From NCBI GenBank assembly GCA_964023205.1, contig OZ026840.1:35505336-35569335 (forward strand): 64,000 nt of DNA. Direction: 5' to 3'. The notes under the pieces are model-generated. The model was not told where the DNA came from. It saw nothing but the letters and a program-made list of their open reading frames with translations, and did not search any database. Origin of the DNA: Lutraria lutraria. Taxonomy: Eukaryota; Mollusca; Bivalvia; Venerida; Mactridae. The position numbers were made by a program, and so were the translations under genes. Below are positions 33,498-45,475 of the stretch, in pieces. Each line of letters begins with the position of its first letter. Within the stretch, counting starts at the first letter, position 1.

Positions 33498-36400
33498 CTA
33501 ACAATGTCCGTGTTCATGTGAGTTTCCGTGAGGATGTTGGGCAGCTTGGCCTTCAATTTTGGTAAAGAGCTGAAAATCAAAACAACAATATAATTATAAT
33601 AGCCAGAATCATACATGTGTAATTGTAGGTATATCTATTTATTTTGACAAGAACAATTATTGTTCAGCTTAGCATTATTATTATTTACTAATGTTCGAAT
33701 AAACCCACAGGTTTCAAAATTACAGTCGATATTAATTATATTAATAATAATTCTGCAGTTACTGTATCAAATCAGTATTGCGTGCTAGTGAGTGATCAAA
33801 ATAACATTGGAATGCTTTTCCGTCAAGTTCGCTGTTTCCGTTACTACCCATATGTTTTCCTCTCATTGGCATTGCCATACCAATAGCCATTTGCTGTTAA
33901 TTTTTCCTTCTAAAACTTTTAAGGTTTTGAGATTAAGGTTGAATATAGATAATACTACCGAATACAATAGCTACTTAGTAATTGAAAATCTGTGGTACGA
34001 AGTTTAATTAAATTTACAACATATATATATATATGATTTGTCGGACTTTACTAAATAAGTATAATATTATTTTCTGTATACTGAAACTGCATCAAATTCA
34101 CCAACGGCTAGTTTTTTAACTGTATATAGGGAAATAATAATTTGAAATTCGTATTTCATCATCATCACTTATGTAGTATTTAGTGTGAATGTATTGTACT
34201 TACAAGCACCCAATAATTAACAAATTCTTCTTGTGTAACGCCCATATCATCTAAAATATTAGAAAGACAAGCTATGGTTAATATCTTAGGCCATCTTATA
34301 ATGATTTATTGATTAGGGATATTCATAGTGGTCGACTAGACCAACATAATTATTTTACAAACAATTATCTAATATTCGTCAGGGTTTAAAGATGAAAATG
34401 TTTATTAAATTTACGTCATCATTTCTAAAATTGTAGCATTATTATAAAGCAGCAATTTTTAATAAAAAAAGGTCAGCCATGAGTTTCTATAATTACGCCT
34501 TTGCTCGTATATTGGCGAGTTTCGACAACCAATGAAAACCCCACATTTCATCATACCGAGTTTTATAATCCATAGGAATGCATGGAATCCCGTATTGCCG
34601 AGTTTTGTTTTAATTGGTCGACTTCTTGAGTGTATATGTGTCAGTTCATGGAACGGGAACCAGTTTAACACTCATGCGTTCTGAACATTTAGATGTTTGA
34701 TAGATGGTCGCTATTTGATTACGAGCGTCAGAGTGATTGAGATATCAAGTCTATAAACTATTCTGTGAACGTTTACGCAACTTTCTGCTATTATTGCTGG
34801 TGAGATAAAAAGAATCAGTAACCTTATCTGAGCAAATCTAATCAACGGCACATATCTGTTTTCAAACAAATTGTTTTAAATAGCCACTCTTGAAATCCAC
34901 TATTGATAGTAATGGATTTTAAAATGTGATATTGACTATATTATTTTCCGGCGCCCTTTAATGTTTAAAATCAATGGTTTTCTTGTATGACAATTTGAGT
35001 TCACTATTGATCCTGTGCTGTTACATACCAATTCTCAAATGCTCAACTACAAAGCAGTTGGTATCTCCAAAAGTGATGCATAAATTGCCAACGGATAGTG
35101 GGACAAAGTGAGAGTTGCAACCCCGTCTTCTATTAATCTTTAAAGTCATAGTTATGTCTATTTAAGGTCGATGGTAACTGAATAATGAGAACTTCCTGAA
35201 GATTTGATTAAGGACCGTTATTTATGAACTACTCACTATTTGCGTCCATTTTAGCGTGAAATGCTTCATAATCAGCTTTGTCCAAATGATGGTCACCATT
35301 AACATCATAATCATCGTACAAGTAGTGCGAGAGCATGTACATGCTTGGATTAGCGTCACACAACATCTGGGTGTATTCATGTCTGCTTTCACGGCCATCA
35401 TCTATCAATTACAACATTTATTTCAATTAAATAATTATAAATTAGTAAGATTTTGTACTTTGGAATTATTTTCCAGTACGGATCATCGCTCTTTTTTATG
35501 GGTAGAGTTGACATACACGTTAAAAGGTAAACTCATTACACCGACTATCAACATTTCTTACTCATTCTTCACCAAACTTGGTCTAACTGTTAATGGGCAT
35601 AATGTCTCAGTCAAGTTCGAAAACCAGCAAAGTCGCTCCTGGCACCCTTGAATAGTACCTGATTTAACGAGACGAGTACGAGACATACCTTTATTGTCCG
35701 CTCTCTTAATTAAGGAGCACCGATTATGTGATAGTCTGAAATCCTTTTTTCATAATCATCATCAATATTTTAGATAGATAATTAGGTTGTAACTTTAGAA
35801 ATAAGGACATACTATTTTTATCGTATTTGTCAAATACTGCATCAATCTCGGTCACAGTCATTACTCCATCTTGGTCAAGGTCCTCTGTGACGAACATTAT
35901 AGCAGCTGTGAGATTGTATGGCTGCACCGTTGACATATCTACAGCGAATGCGCTAAAAATAAAAACGACTTGTGTGAATTACATTGCAATAATATCATGA
36001 TTCAACGTGCTTTATGTTTTATAGTTTGTTTGTAAGCAAAACGAACGTAAATGTTTTTGTAGGTCGACTTGTGATAAAGACTAAAATATTTTTAGTGTGG
36101 TTTTTTCTCCTGCTTCGATAATACTGTGGAAGGTCATCTGCGTGCTTGATTACGCCAGTACAAATAAAGGACGAATAGACAAAAGATAACAACTCCAAGT
36201 GTTCGATGACTAATGTCACAACGAATCCAGTTTGGTGATTTTCTTAACCTTTTGTATAACAGTATGACCATGACACCATGTGCAGCATGACTGGCTACAT
36301 GATTTCCAGATTCCAAATGAGGAAAGCAACATACATGAAGGTGGATTGGGGGAGGGTTTGGGCAAAAATTGATGTTTGAACTTAATCTAAGCTATACAGT

Positions 36401-36710
36401 CAAAACACGCAAAGTTGAGCAAATAATATTTTTTGGACCAATCATATTCGTGTACAAAAATGTGATTTAATAACTAAATTAATTTATTTCTATGCTGTAT
36501 TATCAAAACACATTAATTCATATACATATATATTATTCGTGTTAACTAATGGTAGGACAAATCATTGGCGAATTAAAACATTTTGGTCAACTTTACGAGA
36601 GTTACAATGTACTTGGTTAAACGCAATGCAACATAAAAGTTTATATCTGACTGCTAAGTAACTTACCTGTTATATAGAGCACATAACGTAATTACTGTGA
36701 GGCCAATCAT
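33498..36710 (-). CDS. Secreted four-EF-hand protein with His-rich tail, paralogue A
   Basis: Coding exons in order: 36667-36710 (exon begins 36716), 35813-35952, 35237-35401, 34204-34250, 33498-33569; a non-coding first exon ends at 37811. This gives 468 nt and 155 aa. Residues 1-18 are a signal peptide (MIGLTVITLCALYNSAFA). N28-L-T is an N-glycosylation sequon. Four EF-hand loops: 39-50 DLDQDGVMTVTE, 59-70 DKNNDGRESRHE, 94-105 DVNGDHHLDKAD, 114-125 DANNDMGVTQEE. Loop 3 has His for Gly at position 6 and Asp at 12; loop 4 has Met at 6. The tail HPHGNSHEHGHC is His-rich and suggests binding of a second metal. Two Cys (76, 155) might pair. Likely a secreted calcium/metal-binding protein (extrapallial fluid, shell matrix or haemolymph are guesses). 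No named orthologue recognised. Confidence 0.9.
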
Positions 36711-36716
36711 CTTGAA

Positions 36717-37810
36717 CTGCGAATATAAATTTTGTGCATGTAGTTTTTATGTTATTCAACTCTGGAACAAACATTTTTTAATGCTGGTACTCAATAACTT
36801 TGCTTCCAACGAACAAACTTTTCAATTACAATTTGTAATTATCTTCCAATGTTCGTTTTACCTTGATATTTTTATGATCTAAATGTTTGTCCAAGGGAGA
36901 TGTCGACCATTGCAATGTTCGTATGTGGCGATGTCCCTATACAATGTAATGTTATCTGCCTAACGAAGTTTTTGACTATTTAGCTTATCACTACGACTGT
37001 TACTTTACAAGGCAATGAACTTCATTATATTATTCATTTTTTTATGAAGTGTACTCAGCGAAAACGAACGAAACGTTCTGCCTAGTCAATATTCGAAAAC
37101 GCATTGTCTTCTGACATTTTGTCTATTGCAAATCATTCAAATCCCTTATATACCCACATACCCTTATTTCATTAAATGAGAAGATGTATAAGGGTACCAC
37201 CCTTTGTTTTGGCGTAGCGTCAGCAATTATTTGAGTACTGAAAATAAATCTCATTTGGAGACCCTGTGGTTGAATGGTTATCGTTTCTGACTACATGTAG
37301 ATATCATAAGCTTTTCAACGCTGTGAATTTAAATCCCACTCGAACCCAAACAAATTTTGAATTCAATCATATATAGCTATTGCAGAACGGTAGTTCTACC
37401 AAGGTATACGCATTTTGGTCTCCCTCAACCGTTGAAATGAGAAAAATCGCAAAATGATCCTGGTTGTTGGTGCGGCGTTAAACTCAGCTAGAGAAAATTA
37501 CTCAGAAAAATAGAGACAGTTTATTATCGTAACAGTTTCTTATTTTTTCCATTCTTGGTTATTCGATTGTCTCAATATTAAGACAGTACAGTATTATACT
37601 GGATATCAATATCATTGAACAATTTTACGTCTAGATTGGAATTGTGCATACAAGTAGTCAGATCTCTCACTCTTTAATAGAAGAACGTTAATACAACTAG
37701 CGCCTTGGTCAGCGATGTTAATGGCGTTATACTTAAGTTTTAAAAATAAATAAAATTTATTTAACTCTGCTTCGTATAGTAATGATCTTAAACATTCAAA
37801 ACGAACTTAC
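36717..37810 (-). other. Intron 1 of EF-hand gene A, with SINE
   Basis: Separates the non-coding first exon from the start-codon exon. It contains a plus-strand SINE at about 37257-37495 ('accctgtggttgaatggtta' head, 'aaatcccactcg' B box, 'gtgcggcgttaaac' tail). SINE copies lie at matching places in gene B (42918-43145) and gene C (52198-52440). Confidence 0.7.
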
Positions 37811-37972
37811 CTCTAACAGTGAACTGCACTGAATAACAATCAGTTGTAAGGTTTAGTCCAATGCCTGATATTTCTTTTTATAGAAATAAATCGTGTTCGT
37901 TGATCAAAGTGGCCCGGTGTGTGTTCTTTGTGATGGAAAATTCAATTAATATGTATTATATCCCTTACGAGT
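37811..37972 (-). promoter_or_regulatory. TATA promoter and first exon of EF-hand gene A
   Basis: Minus-strand TATAAAAAG at 37874-37882 lies about 30 bases upstream of a likely start near 37845. The non-coding exon ends at the donor after 37811. A block continuing upstream to 37972 ('caaagtggcccgg', 'ttcaattaatatgtattata') is nearly identical in paralogue B and partly kept in C. Confidence 0.75.
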
Positions 37973-39154
37973 TACAAAAAGAACTAGGTTTGATGTTTTG
38001 TTTCTAAAAGTTCAATGTATCTTAGAAAATTGGTCTTGGTGGATAGATTGGATGTATTAGATGTGTATTCGATAATAGACCAATTTCGGGACCTGCATTA
38101 AATACTGAGGTGATCTCTGAAGGTCACATTTTAAACCTGTTTGAAAATAGACGTACATTACATTAGGTGATCTTAATATGGGAGAGATCGCTTAGTGAGG
38201 TAAACTGCTGAAGTTGTTGTCCGTGCATCTTTTGGAAGGACTTCCGTGGTTGAGCCTTGTATAATTTCACACGTGAAGAAGTTATCTTTACGGAAGGCCA
38301 GTGGTTATATCCAGGTCCACGCCTGATATTTACCTCCACTGTTGAAGCTGGAACAGTCGCTAAGTTAAACCCGACTGAAAAACAGCTTTTGGAGATGTTT
38401 CTAAACTCACAACTCACTGACAGTACCTCAAACGAGAAGTCACGATTGTATCATACGTTGTCTAAATAAGGTGGAAATGATTAGATAATAGGACTGTTAA
38501 TGTAAGAAATCTAACTAAAGTTCACGGATGATAAGGAAAACTGGAATACTTATAATATGATAATTTTTTATAAAGACCGTATAACATTAGATAGTCAGAT
38601 TAATTTCAGACAATGCTTTGTTCCCTGTAATGATCGTTCATCCGCTTGTTGATGAAAACATCATCAGTTCTCATTCATTTATAGTTAAGTGCTCAAAAAT
38701 GGAAATAAAGATGATACAATTTGGTAGTCATTGTTCACTTATGGTAATACTTGATCAATCACTGGGAGAGGCAAACCGACCTTCGTTTTGATAGCACCAA
38801 TTATCTTTGCAAGTCACTAAAATGCAAATGGTCAGTCAGTAATCTATTGTAGAAAAAAACACGCAATTGCTTAGGATAGAAACAAATAGAACGCACTGTT
38901 TATTACTATTATTAATGTATGCATACGGCAATAAAAAATAATAAATAGAATGTTCAAAGTTAAATATAATTGCATCAGATGTGTTTCCTTTGCCTGGGCT
39001 GGTCTGTTGCACACAATACCAAGGGCAGTAACAACAAAGTTAAGGTCACACTTGAAGGTCAAAGGTCAACTATGGGCTCGGTGACATTCACTCGTCTGTG
39101 TCAAAGCGGCGTGTGTGGTTATTCGTCACGTTTGTGACAACCTCTAGCTATTGC
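37973..39154. other. Upstream region of EF-hand gene A
   Basis: Contains more sequence conserved with gene B upstream DNA (for example 'gtattcgataatagaccaa' near 38065 and 43896) and a SINE remnant near 38215-38470 that recurs at 43990-44270 and 53850-54110. No gene seen. Confidence 0.55.
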
Positions 39155-39300
39155 TGATTGTGCATTTTGGTGATGTTTGGCATTTATTAATACTTTGTCA
39201 TTAAATAATGGACTTAAATTATATTATCAGAAATGATCAGTGGCAACAAATAAGGTTGAATCTACCAATTTCAAAGATCACGTTCGAATTAGTTCTTCTG
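39155..39300 (+). pseudogene. Relic of GPCPD1 intron 16 end and exon 17 (unit B)
   Basis: 'gtttggcatttattaatact' near 39176 matches the GPCPD1 intron at 32327, and an acceptor-like 'attatcag' ends at 39230. After it come 'atcagtggcaac' and 'aaggttgaa', as in true exon 17, but deletions remove the frame and stop. Downstream 'atacaactgtgtaca' and 'tttacaaatatactgtattt' match the GPCPD1 3' UTR; its AATAAA has become AACAAA. Confidence 0.85.
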
Positions 39301-39461
39301 ATTATTTTAATATGACATACAACTGTGTACACTTACTGGAGGTCATTTATAGGTCCAATATTTTACAAATATACTGTATTTTTGTGCCCGTACTAACAAA
39401 GTAACTAGGACATTTTGATTCACCCGTGTTCATTTACCCCTCTGTATTTACATGTTACTGG

Positions 39462-39680
39462 GGTTTACCATTGCACCAACACCTATAGTCATTTGGTGAC
39501 TTTCCTGCTTTAATGTTTAAGGAAGATCCTAGACGTACATCTGGATAGAACCATCGACCTTCCATAATTAGCTTGGTAGCTTATTCGCATGTGAAATATG
39601 GTTCAGGATGGAATCTGAACTCATAATGGCGAGGGACTAGTGATTACCTGTCAGTGACCATAACCACTATTGTAACTTTA
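39462..39680 (-). repeat. SINE shared by all three array units (copy B)
   Basis: 'gtcatttggtgactttcctg' and 'gaaccatcgaccttccataa', at the same place relative to the EF-hand gene as the copy at 32655-32870. Confidence 0.65.
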
Positions 39681-40117
39681 GATGTCAAATCAGAAGATCG
39701 GCCATGAAATTGAGTACAGCCTAATCTACTGTAAAGTTATCATTTAATAAAACAATGAAAGATGTCTTGTTCGTATCTTGAAAAGTGTTGCTTGTCGAGA
39801 TTCCACATATTTGATTTTGAAGTTTTATTATAGTTATTTCATTTAAATTGCAAATACTGATTCACAAATGCTAGTCGTTTAGGGTTTAAGTGTTTGTGGG
39901 TTTGTATAGATTCCATTTGACATACATTTTGTCAAACTATCAATTACAAAAAGTCAGATGAATACATTTGTAGACAGTTTGCAAAACAAAATATAATGTG
40001 GTGAATATAACCAAAAGCATTTTTGTACATGTGTATGTAAACGAAGCGAAAGATACCATTGTGCGAATTAGTTTATTGCTTATTTGGCTTTTTGTATGTA
40101 ATTCATACTATATCGGG

Positions 40118-42425
40118 CTAACAATGTCCGTGTTCATGTGAGTTTCCGTGAGGATGTTGTGCAGCTTGGCCTTCAATGTTGACAAAGAGCTGAAAATCAA
40201 AACAATATGCAATAGTCAGTAACTTGAAATATGTAACTTCCGGTACATGTATATCATTCTATTTAATTCGATGAACATTTATATTTAATGTTAATGTCGT
40301 CCTTAACATTCTTACTGTTTACTTCTGTTGGACTAAACTCTACACAGTTTTATCATTATGTTATAAATTTCAGTCGACATATAAGAACAACTCTGCAGTC
40401 TCTTATCAGTGCTTGGAATGCTTAAAAATGTTGGATATTGGTATTTCTACTGATCACAATATGTCACTTATTAGTGAACGTAAATCTGTGATAAAACAAC
40501 TACATGTACATCTGTACTGGTATAAGATTTTCATCATAAGTATGACATTATTTCCTGTGTGCAGAAACTGCATCAACTTCAGCTAGTTTTTTTACCTTAT
40601 TTGGGAAAGAGTAATTTCATATTTATCATCACTTATTTAGTAATTAGTACTTAAGTATTGTACTTACAGCCTCCCAATAATTAACAAATTCGTCCTGTGT
40701 TACACCTCCATCATCTAAAATGTTTGAAAAACAAGCAAATGAATTCCTTGGGATATCGTAAGATTTGATATTCCTCGGAAACGACATTTAAAGTTATTTG
40801 TGTCAGTTCACATTAAACCACTGCTCATGCACTGTTACAGACCGATACCTAAATGATCAGCTGCAAGTCCAATGCAATTGGCATCTTCAAAAACGATGTG
40901 TAGATTACCAACAGGATGAGATACAAAGCGGCAGATGTTACCCTTTCTTATACTGATCTTCATATTCATTGTTATGTTTATTTTAAGTCATCTTTACAAT
41001 AACTGAATAATGAGGAGTGCCTGAAGAGATGAGTAATCCCATTAGGACTGTAGATTATGGATATGAAAAACGTCTTGAACTACTCACTATCTGCGTCCAT
41101 TTTAGCATGAAATGCTTCATAATCAGTTTTTTCCAAATGATGGTCACCATTGACATCATAATCATCGTACAAGTAGTGCGAGAGCATGTACATGCTTGGA
41201 TTAGCAGCACACAACATCTGGGTGTATTCCTTTCTGCTTTCACGGCCATCACCTATCAGTTACGACATTAATTTTAATTGAACTACATTGTACATGTATT
41301 ACAATTGAGTTGGCTTATTCATTTCCACGTTTATTGGCATAATATAACAGCCAAGTTTAAAAACCAGCAAACTCGCTCCTGCCACCATTGAATGGTACCT
41401 GATTCAGCAAAAAGTACAAGACAGGCCTTTATTGTTCGGTCTCCAAGTTGATCAGTTCCTATCCTTTCGTCCTGAGATAAATTTGCCGACAAATTAAGTG
41501 ATAGTCTGGCATCCGTATTTCATTTTAGGAGTCTAATTAGGACGTGGCATTAGAAATAGGGACATACCGTTTGAATCGTATTTATCAAATACAGCATCAA
41601 TCTCAGCCACAGTCATTATTCCATCTTGGTCAAGGTCTTCTGAGGCAAACATGACAGCAGCTGTGAGATTGTATGGCTGCACCATGGACATATCTAAAGC
41701 AAAAGCGCTGGTAAATGAAAAGAAAACGTGTGAATATTATACATGTAATGCAATATTAGCGTAATGCAATGTGCTTTGTATTTTTTAGTTTGTTTATTAG
41801 CGATACGAATTTTATGTTTTTGTAGGTCGCCTGGGGAATGCTAGAAGCGTAATCTTTGCTGTTTAACTTTTTTATTTTATCGCACGTTGATGTACTTGTA
41901 AATGTAAATTTTGTCTGCAGTTTGACTCTGCAAAGAATGACGTTTGCTCTTTGAATCTTGGTATAAAGAGAGATGACAGTGAGAGAGCAGATGAAAATAA
42001 CCATAACTCTTTTGTATGTGATTTCTTTATATATTTTCTTTTATGAATCCTCTAAACAAACAAATATTTACACAAAGAAATGTTGGTAACACCGTTTTGA
42101 AGAATAAAACGATCATATAAACATGCAATTAAAAAATGTATGTACATACATGTACAGTATTTTGATAAAACATTGTATAATCGTTTCCTTAAGTACTACA
42201 AAAACTTATGAAATAAAGGGATATTTCGTGTCAACACATCAATTGAACACTACATATCTTTAATTGTTTTAACCCGATTTGGCTGTAAAGACAAAGAGAC
42301 AACATTGCTAAATGGCGTTTGGGTTATAGAAATGACATGCCATATAAATGAGATCTGTTGTTCAACATCTGACTGACTTACCTGCTATATAGAGCACACA
42401 ACGTTATTACTGTGAGGACAATCAT
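40118..42425 (-). CDS. Secreted four-EF-hand protein with His-rich tail, paralogue B
   Basis: Same structure as paralogue A: coding exons 42382-42425 (exon begins 42431), 41568-41707, 41088-41252, 40668-40714, 40118-40189; non-coding first exon ends at 43641. It has 468 nt and 155 aa. Signal peptide MIVLTVITLCALYSSAFA and sequon NLT at 28-30. Loops: DLDQDGIMTVAE, DSNGDGRESRKE, DVNGDHHLEKTD, DADNDGGVTQDE. Loop 4 has regained Gly at position 6 relative to A. The tail HPHGNSHEHGHC is identical to A. Both Cys are kept. All splice sites are intact and no frame damage is seen, so the gene looks functional. It belongs to a tandem array, all on the minus strand. Function as for A; expression is unknown. 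Confidence 0.9.
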
Positions 42426-42917
42426 CTTGATCTGCAAGTAGGTTTGTGCATGAATTTTTTATGTCATTCAACACAAGAAGATACGGTTTTATTTTTGTTT
42501 GAGGTATTTATAGCATTGCTTCAGTTGTAATTCGTTTTCGACTTACGTATCTAACCTTGGTCTTTTGGTCTAAATGTTTAACAAAGGGAGATCTCAACCA
42601 TTATAATGTGCCACTTGAGTGATCTCTAGTTACAATGTACGAAGGCTTGGAATATTTGGCTTATCACTACAAATGTTACTTCACATGACAAAGGTTTTCA
42701 TTATACAATATATCAACTTTTTAAAAAATATACTGAACGAAAATGAACGAAAAGTTTGAGCTAATTAATATTCAAGAAGGCATTGACTTCTGACACTCTG
42801 CATGCTTTATATCAGTCGCTGGGAGACACTTTCATTAAATGGGAAGCTCTATAAAAGCACTACCTTTTGTTTTAGCGTCAGCATTTTTTGAATACTGAAA
42901 AATCTGATTTGAACACT

Positions 42918-43145
42918 ATGAAGTCGAGAGTTTATTATATCTGACTACTTATCATTAGCGCTTTGAACACCGCTTTTAATTCGTATCCCACTCGGAACCG
43001 GGCAAAATTAAAACTGATAAATAAATCGTATTGCTATAGAAGATCGGAAGTTCTACCCCAGTGCTCGAATTTGGTTTACCTCCTCTGTTCAAGCAAGAAA
43101 ATCGCCAAATAATCCAAGTTGTTGGTGCGGCGTTAAACCTCGGAG
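42918..43145 (+). repeat. SINE in intron 1 of gene B
   Basis: Ends 'aagttgttggtgcggcgtta'. Positional equivalent of the copies at 37257-37495 and 52198-52440. Confidence 0.6.
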
Positions 43146-43235
43146 AAAGAAAGCAAAACAGAAAAAAAACAAAGGCCGATCATTTCCAGAATTGATTCAT
43201 ATTTCTTTCTATTGATTCTGCGAATAATGTCTTAA

Positions 43236-43570
43236 AGCCCCATTAGCTTTTTAAATTTAGCTATACAGAACAATATAATAGATGTAATGATAGTAAAATA
43301 TAAGAAACATATTTTTTTTGCTTTAAAAATATATTTACACAATGACTTTTTTTAGACACATCTAGTAGAAATGTCGTCAGATGCTTTTTCTTATTTGTTT
43401 GCAATATCATTGAAAAAAATACTGTGCTATGTTTCTATATGTACTTTGTGATTAAAAAGAAAATTTCGGAATGTTTTTATTGCAAGTAAAAGTCAATTTC
43501 AACGATAAGATATCTTAATAGGTAAAATAAGACCTACTTTAATTTTAACATCCAAAATGCTAATGGGGCT
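43236..43570. mobile_element. TTAA-flanked MITE (AGCCCCATTAGC family), copy 1
   Basis: TTAA at 43232-43235 and 43571-43574; ends AGCCCCATTAGC...GCTAATGGGGCT; 335 bp, non-coding, in intron 1 of gene B. Its inner sequence runs opposite to that of the copy at 52450-52858. Confidence 0.88.
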
Positions 43571-43640
43571 TTAAAAATAAATAAGATTAATTCAACTCTA
43601 CTTCATATAGTAATGATCTTAAAAACCAATTCGAACTTAC

Positions 43641-43789
43641 CTCTTAGAGTGAGCTGCACCGAATGACAATCAGATTTCGTTCAATTCCTGAAATTTCTTT
43701 TTATAGAAATAAATCGTGTTCGCTGACCAAAGTGGCCCGGTATGTGTTGTTTCATTTTGATGGACAATTCAATTAATATGTATTATATC
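43641..43789 (-). promoter_or_regulatory. TATA promoter and first exon of EF-hand gene B
   Basis: TATAAAAAG on the minus strand at 43697-43705. The non-coding exon ends at the donor after 43641. Upstream 'aaagtggcccggtatgtgtt' and 'aattaatatgtattatatc' match gene A. Confidence 0.75.
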
Positions 43790-44399
43790 GGTTAAGTGTT
43801 ACGGGAATAAATAGTTTTTATGTTATGCATTTAAAATTCCATTGTATCGTAGAAAATTGGGTTGGTGGGTAGAATTGGACGTATTAGATGTGTATTCGAT
43901 AATAGACCAAATTTGGGACCTGTCCGACAATAGGCGTACATATCAATTTCGGAGAGGTAGCTAAGTGAGGTAAACTGCTGCAGTTTTTTGTCCTTATATC
44001 TTTTGGGAAGGGCTTACTGGGCGAGTGGTTATGGTAGTATCACTAGTTCTTTACCATTGTGTGTTCAAATCCAAAACTGGAATAATCTCACACGACGTGA
44101 AGAAGTTATCCATCTAGCCAATTGAAGGTTATCAGTTAAGGGCTTTACCGCCACTGTTGAAACTGGAAAAGTCGCCAAGTCAAACCCGATTTAAGTAAGC
44201 TTTCGGAGATGTTTAAACTCACGACACCCATACAGTACCTCAAACGAGAGGTCACGACATAAATCATGAGGTGATTAGATAAGGAGACTGCTTATGTAAG
44301 AAATCTTATTAAAGTTCACGGACGATAACGAAAGGTGGAATACTTATTCTATGATATATAAGACCGTTTTAAGTTATATAGTACGATTAACACTAGGTA

Positions 44400-45475
44400 T
44401 TATATGATCTTAGTTCACCAGAGAATACAAGGTGCTCATGGTGAGCTTTAGTGATATCCTTTCGTCCGTCGTGAAGTGGCGTCTGTGTGTTCTTTAAACA
44501 ACATCTTCTACTACATCACTATGCTAATTGCAACCAAACTTTGCTGAAATGATCCTTGGGTAACCCCTAGGACTGAGTATCGATAAAAATTATCGATACG
44601 ATATTTGTATCGATACAGAATTATCGATATCCGATATATCATTTGATGATCTATATTGAAATAAAATCAGAAATACTGAAAAACATTGACTGTACTGGCA
44701 CAGGTACTTGACACAAACTCAAATCTTGGCTGCATTGGCTGCTTATATACCTTATAATAATGGAAGGTACCTAAATGTTAATTCAACAGGTATGCCAAAC
44801 ACTCATGCTGAACTGCAATTAAAACTATTTTCTTCTTGTGGTTGACAGCAGGTAGGTTTATTTATGTGTCACAACTTTTTATTTGGCGAAACGGTCCAAA
44901 ACATGTTTTTAAAATCCTTTTTTGTTTTGATTGATATTTGTTCGATACATTAACGTTCGATACGATATATCAACCGAACCCTATATACCGGTATTCGATA
45001 CGATACGTGAACCGATACTCAGCCCTAGTAACCCCCTTTCAAAGGTTTTTTAAAAGAAGTTAAATTTCATTAAAACCACTAGGAAAAACCTCTTGTCCGA
45101 AGCCACAGGGCATAGAGCTTAGATCTTTTGTTTTGCAGCATTGTCTAATGGAACTCTTCCAAGTTTGTTCAAACTATGCCCCTGGGGTCAGAATTGCAAC
45201 CGCCAAGGGGTAAACTTATTTTATACATAGGAAAATTGAACTTTCTTCTTGTGAGACACTTCAATGCCTAGAGCTTAGATATTTGGTGTGTAGCATTCTC
45301 CAGTGTACCTCTACCGAGTCTGGTCAAATTGTGGCCATGGGGTCAGACTTGGTCCCGCCGCGGGCGTCATTTGATTTTAATAGGCTCATGTAGGAAAAAA
45401 GAAAAATGTTCATTTCGATGGGTCTTTTTTCCGGTGAACAATTTTAGGGTCAGGTCACCATGGCCCTCTTATTTA
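44400..45475 (-). mobile_element. 'agagggccatgatggcc' dispersed element, inverted copy
   Basis: Its right end reads 'gtcaccatggccctcttatt', the complement of the start of the element at 18177. It carries the 'aagctctatgcc/ggcatagagctt' modules. A hAT-like MITE is inserted at 44568-45027. The left edge is approximate. Confidence 0.6.
44568..45027. mobile_element. hAT-like MITE with perfect 8-bp target duplication, nested
   Basis: TAGGACTGAGTATCG...CGATACTCAGCCCTA bound a 460-bp AT-rich element. 'gtaacccc' flanks it at 44560-44567 and 45028-45035. Inner ends are rich in 'atcgatacgatat' words. It splits the 44400-45475 repeat. Confidence 0.88.

Noticed and set aside
35256..35651. 131-aa plus-strand ORF over EF-hand gene A
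   Set aside because: Shadow of the minus-strand exon 4 and intron; the minus-strand model has splice sites, EF loops and paralogues.
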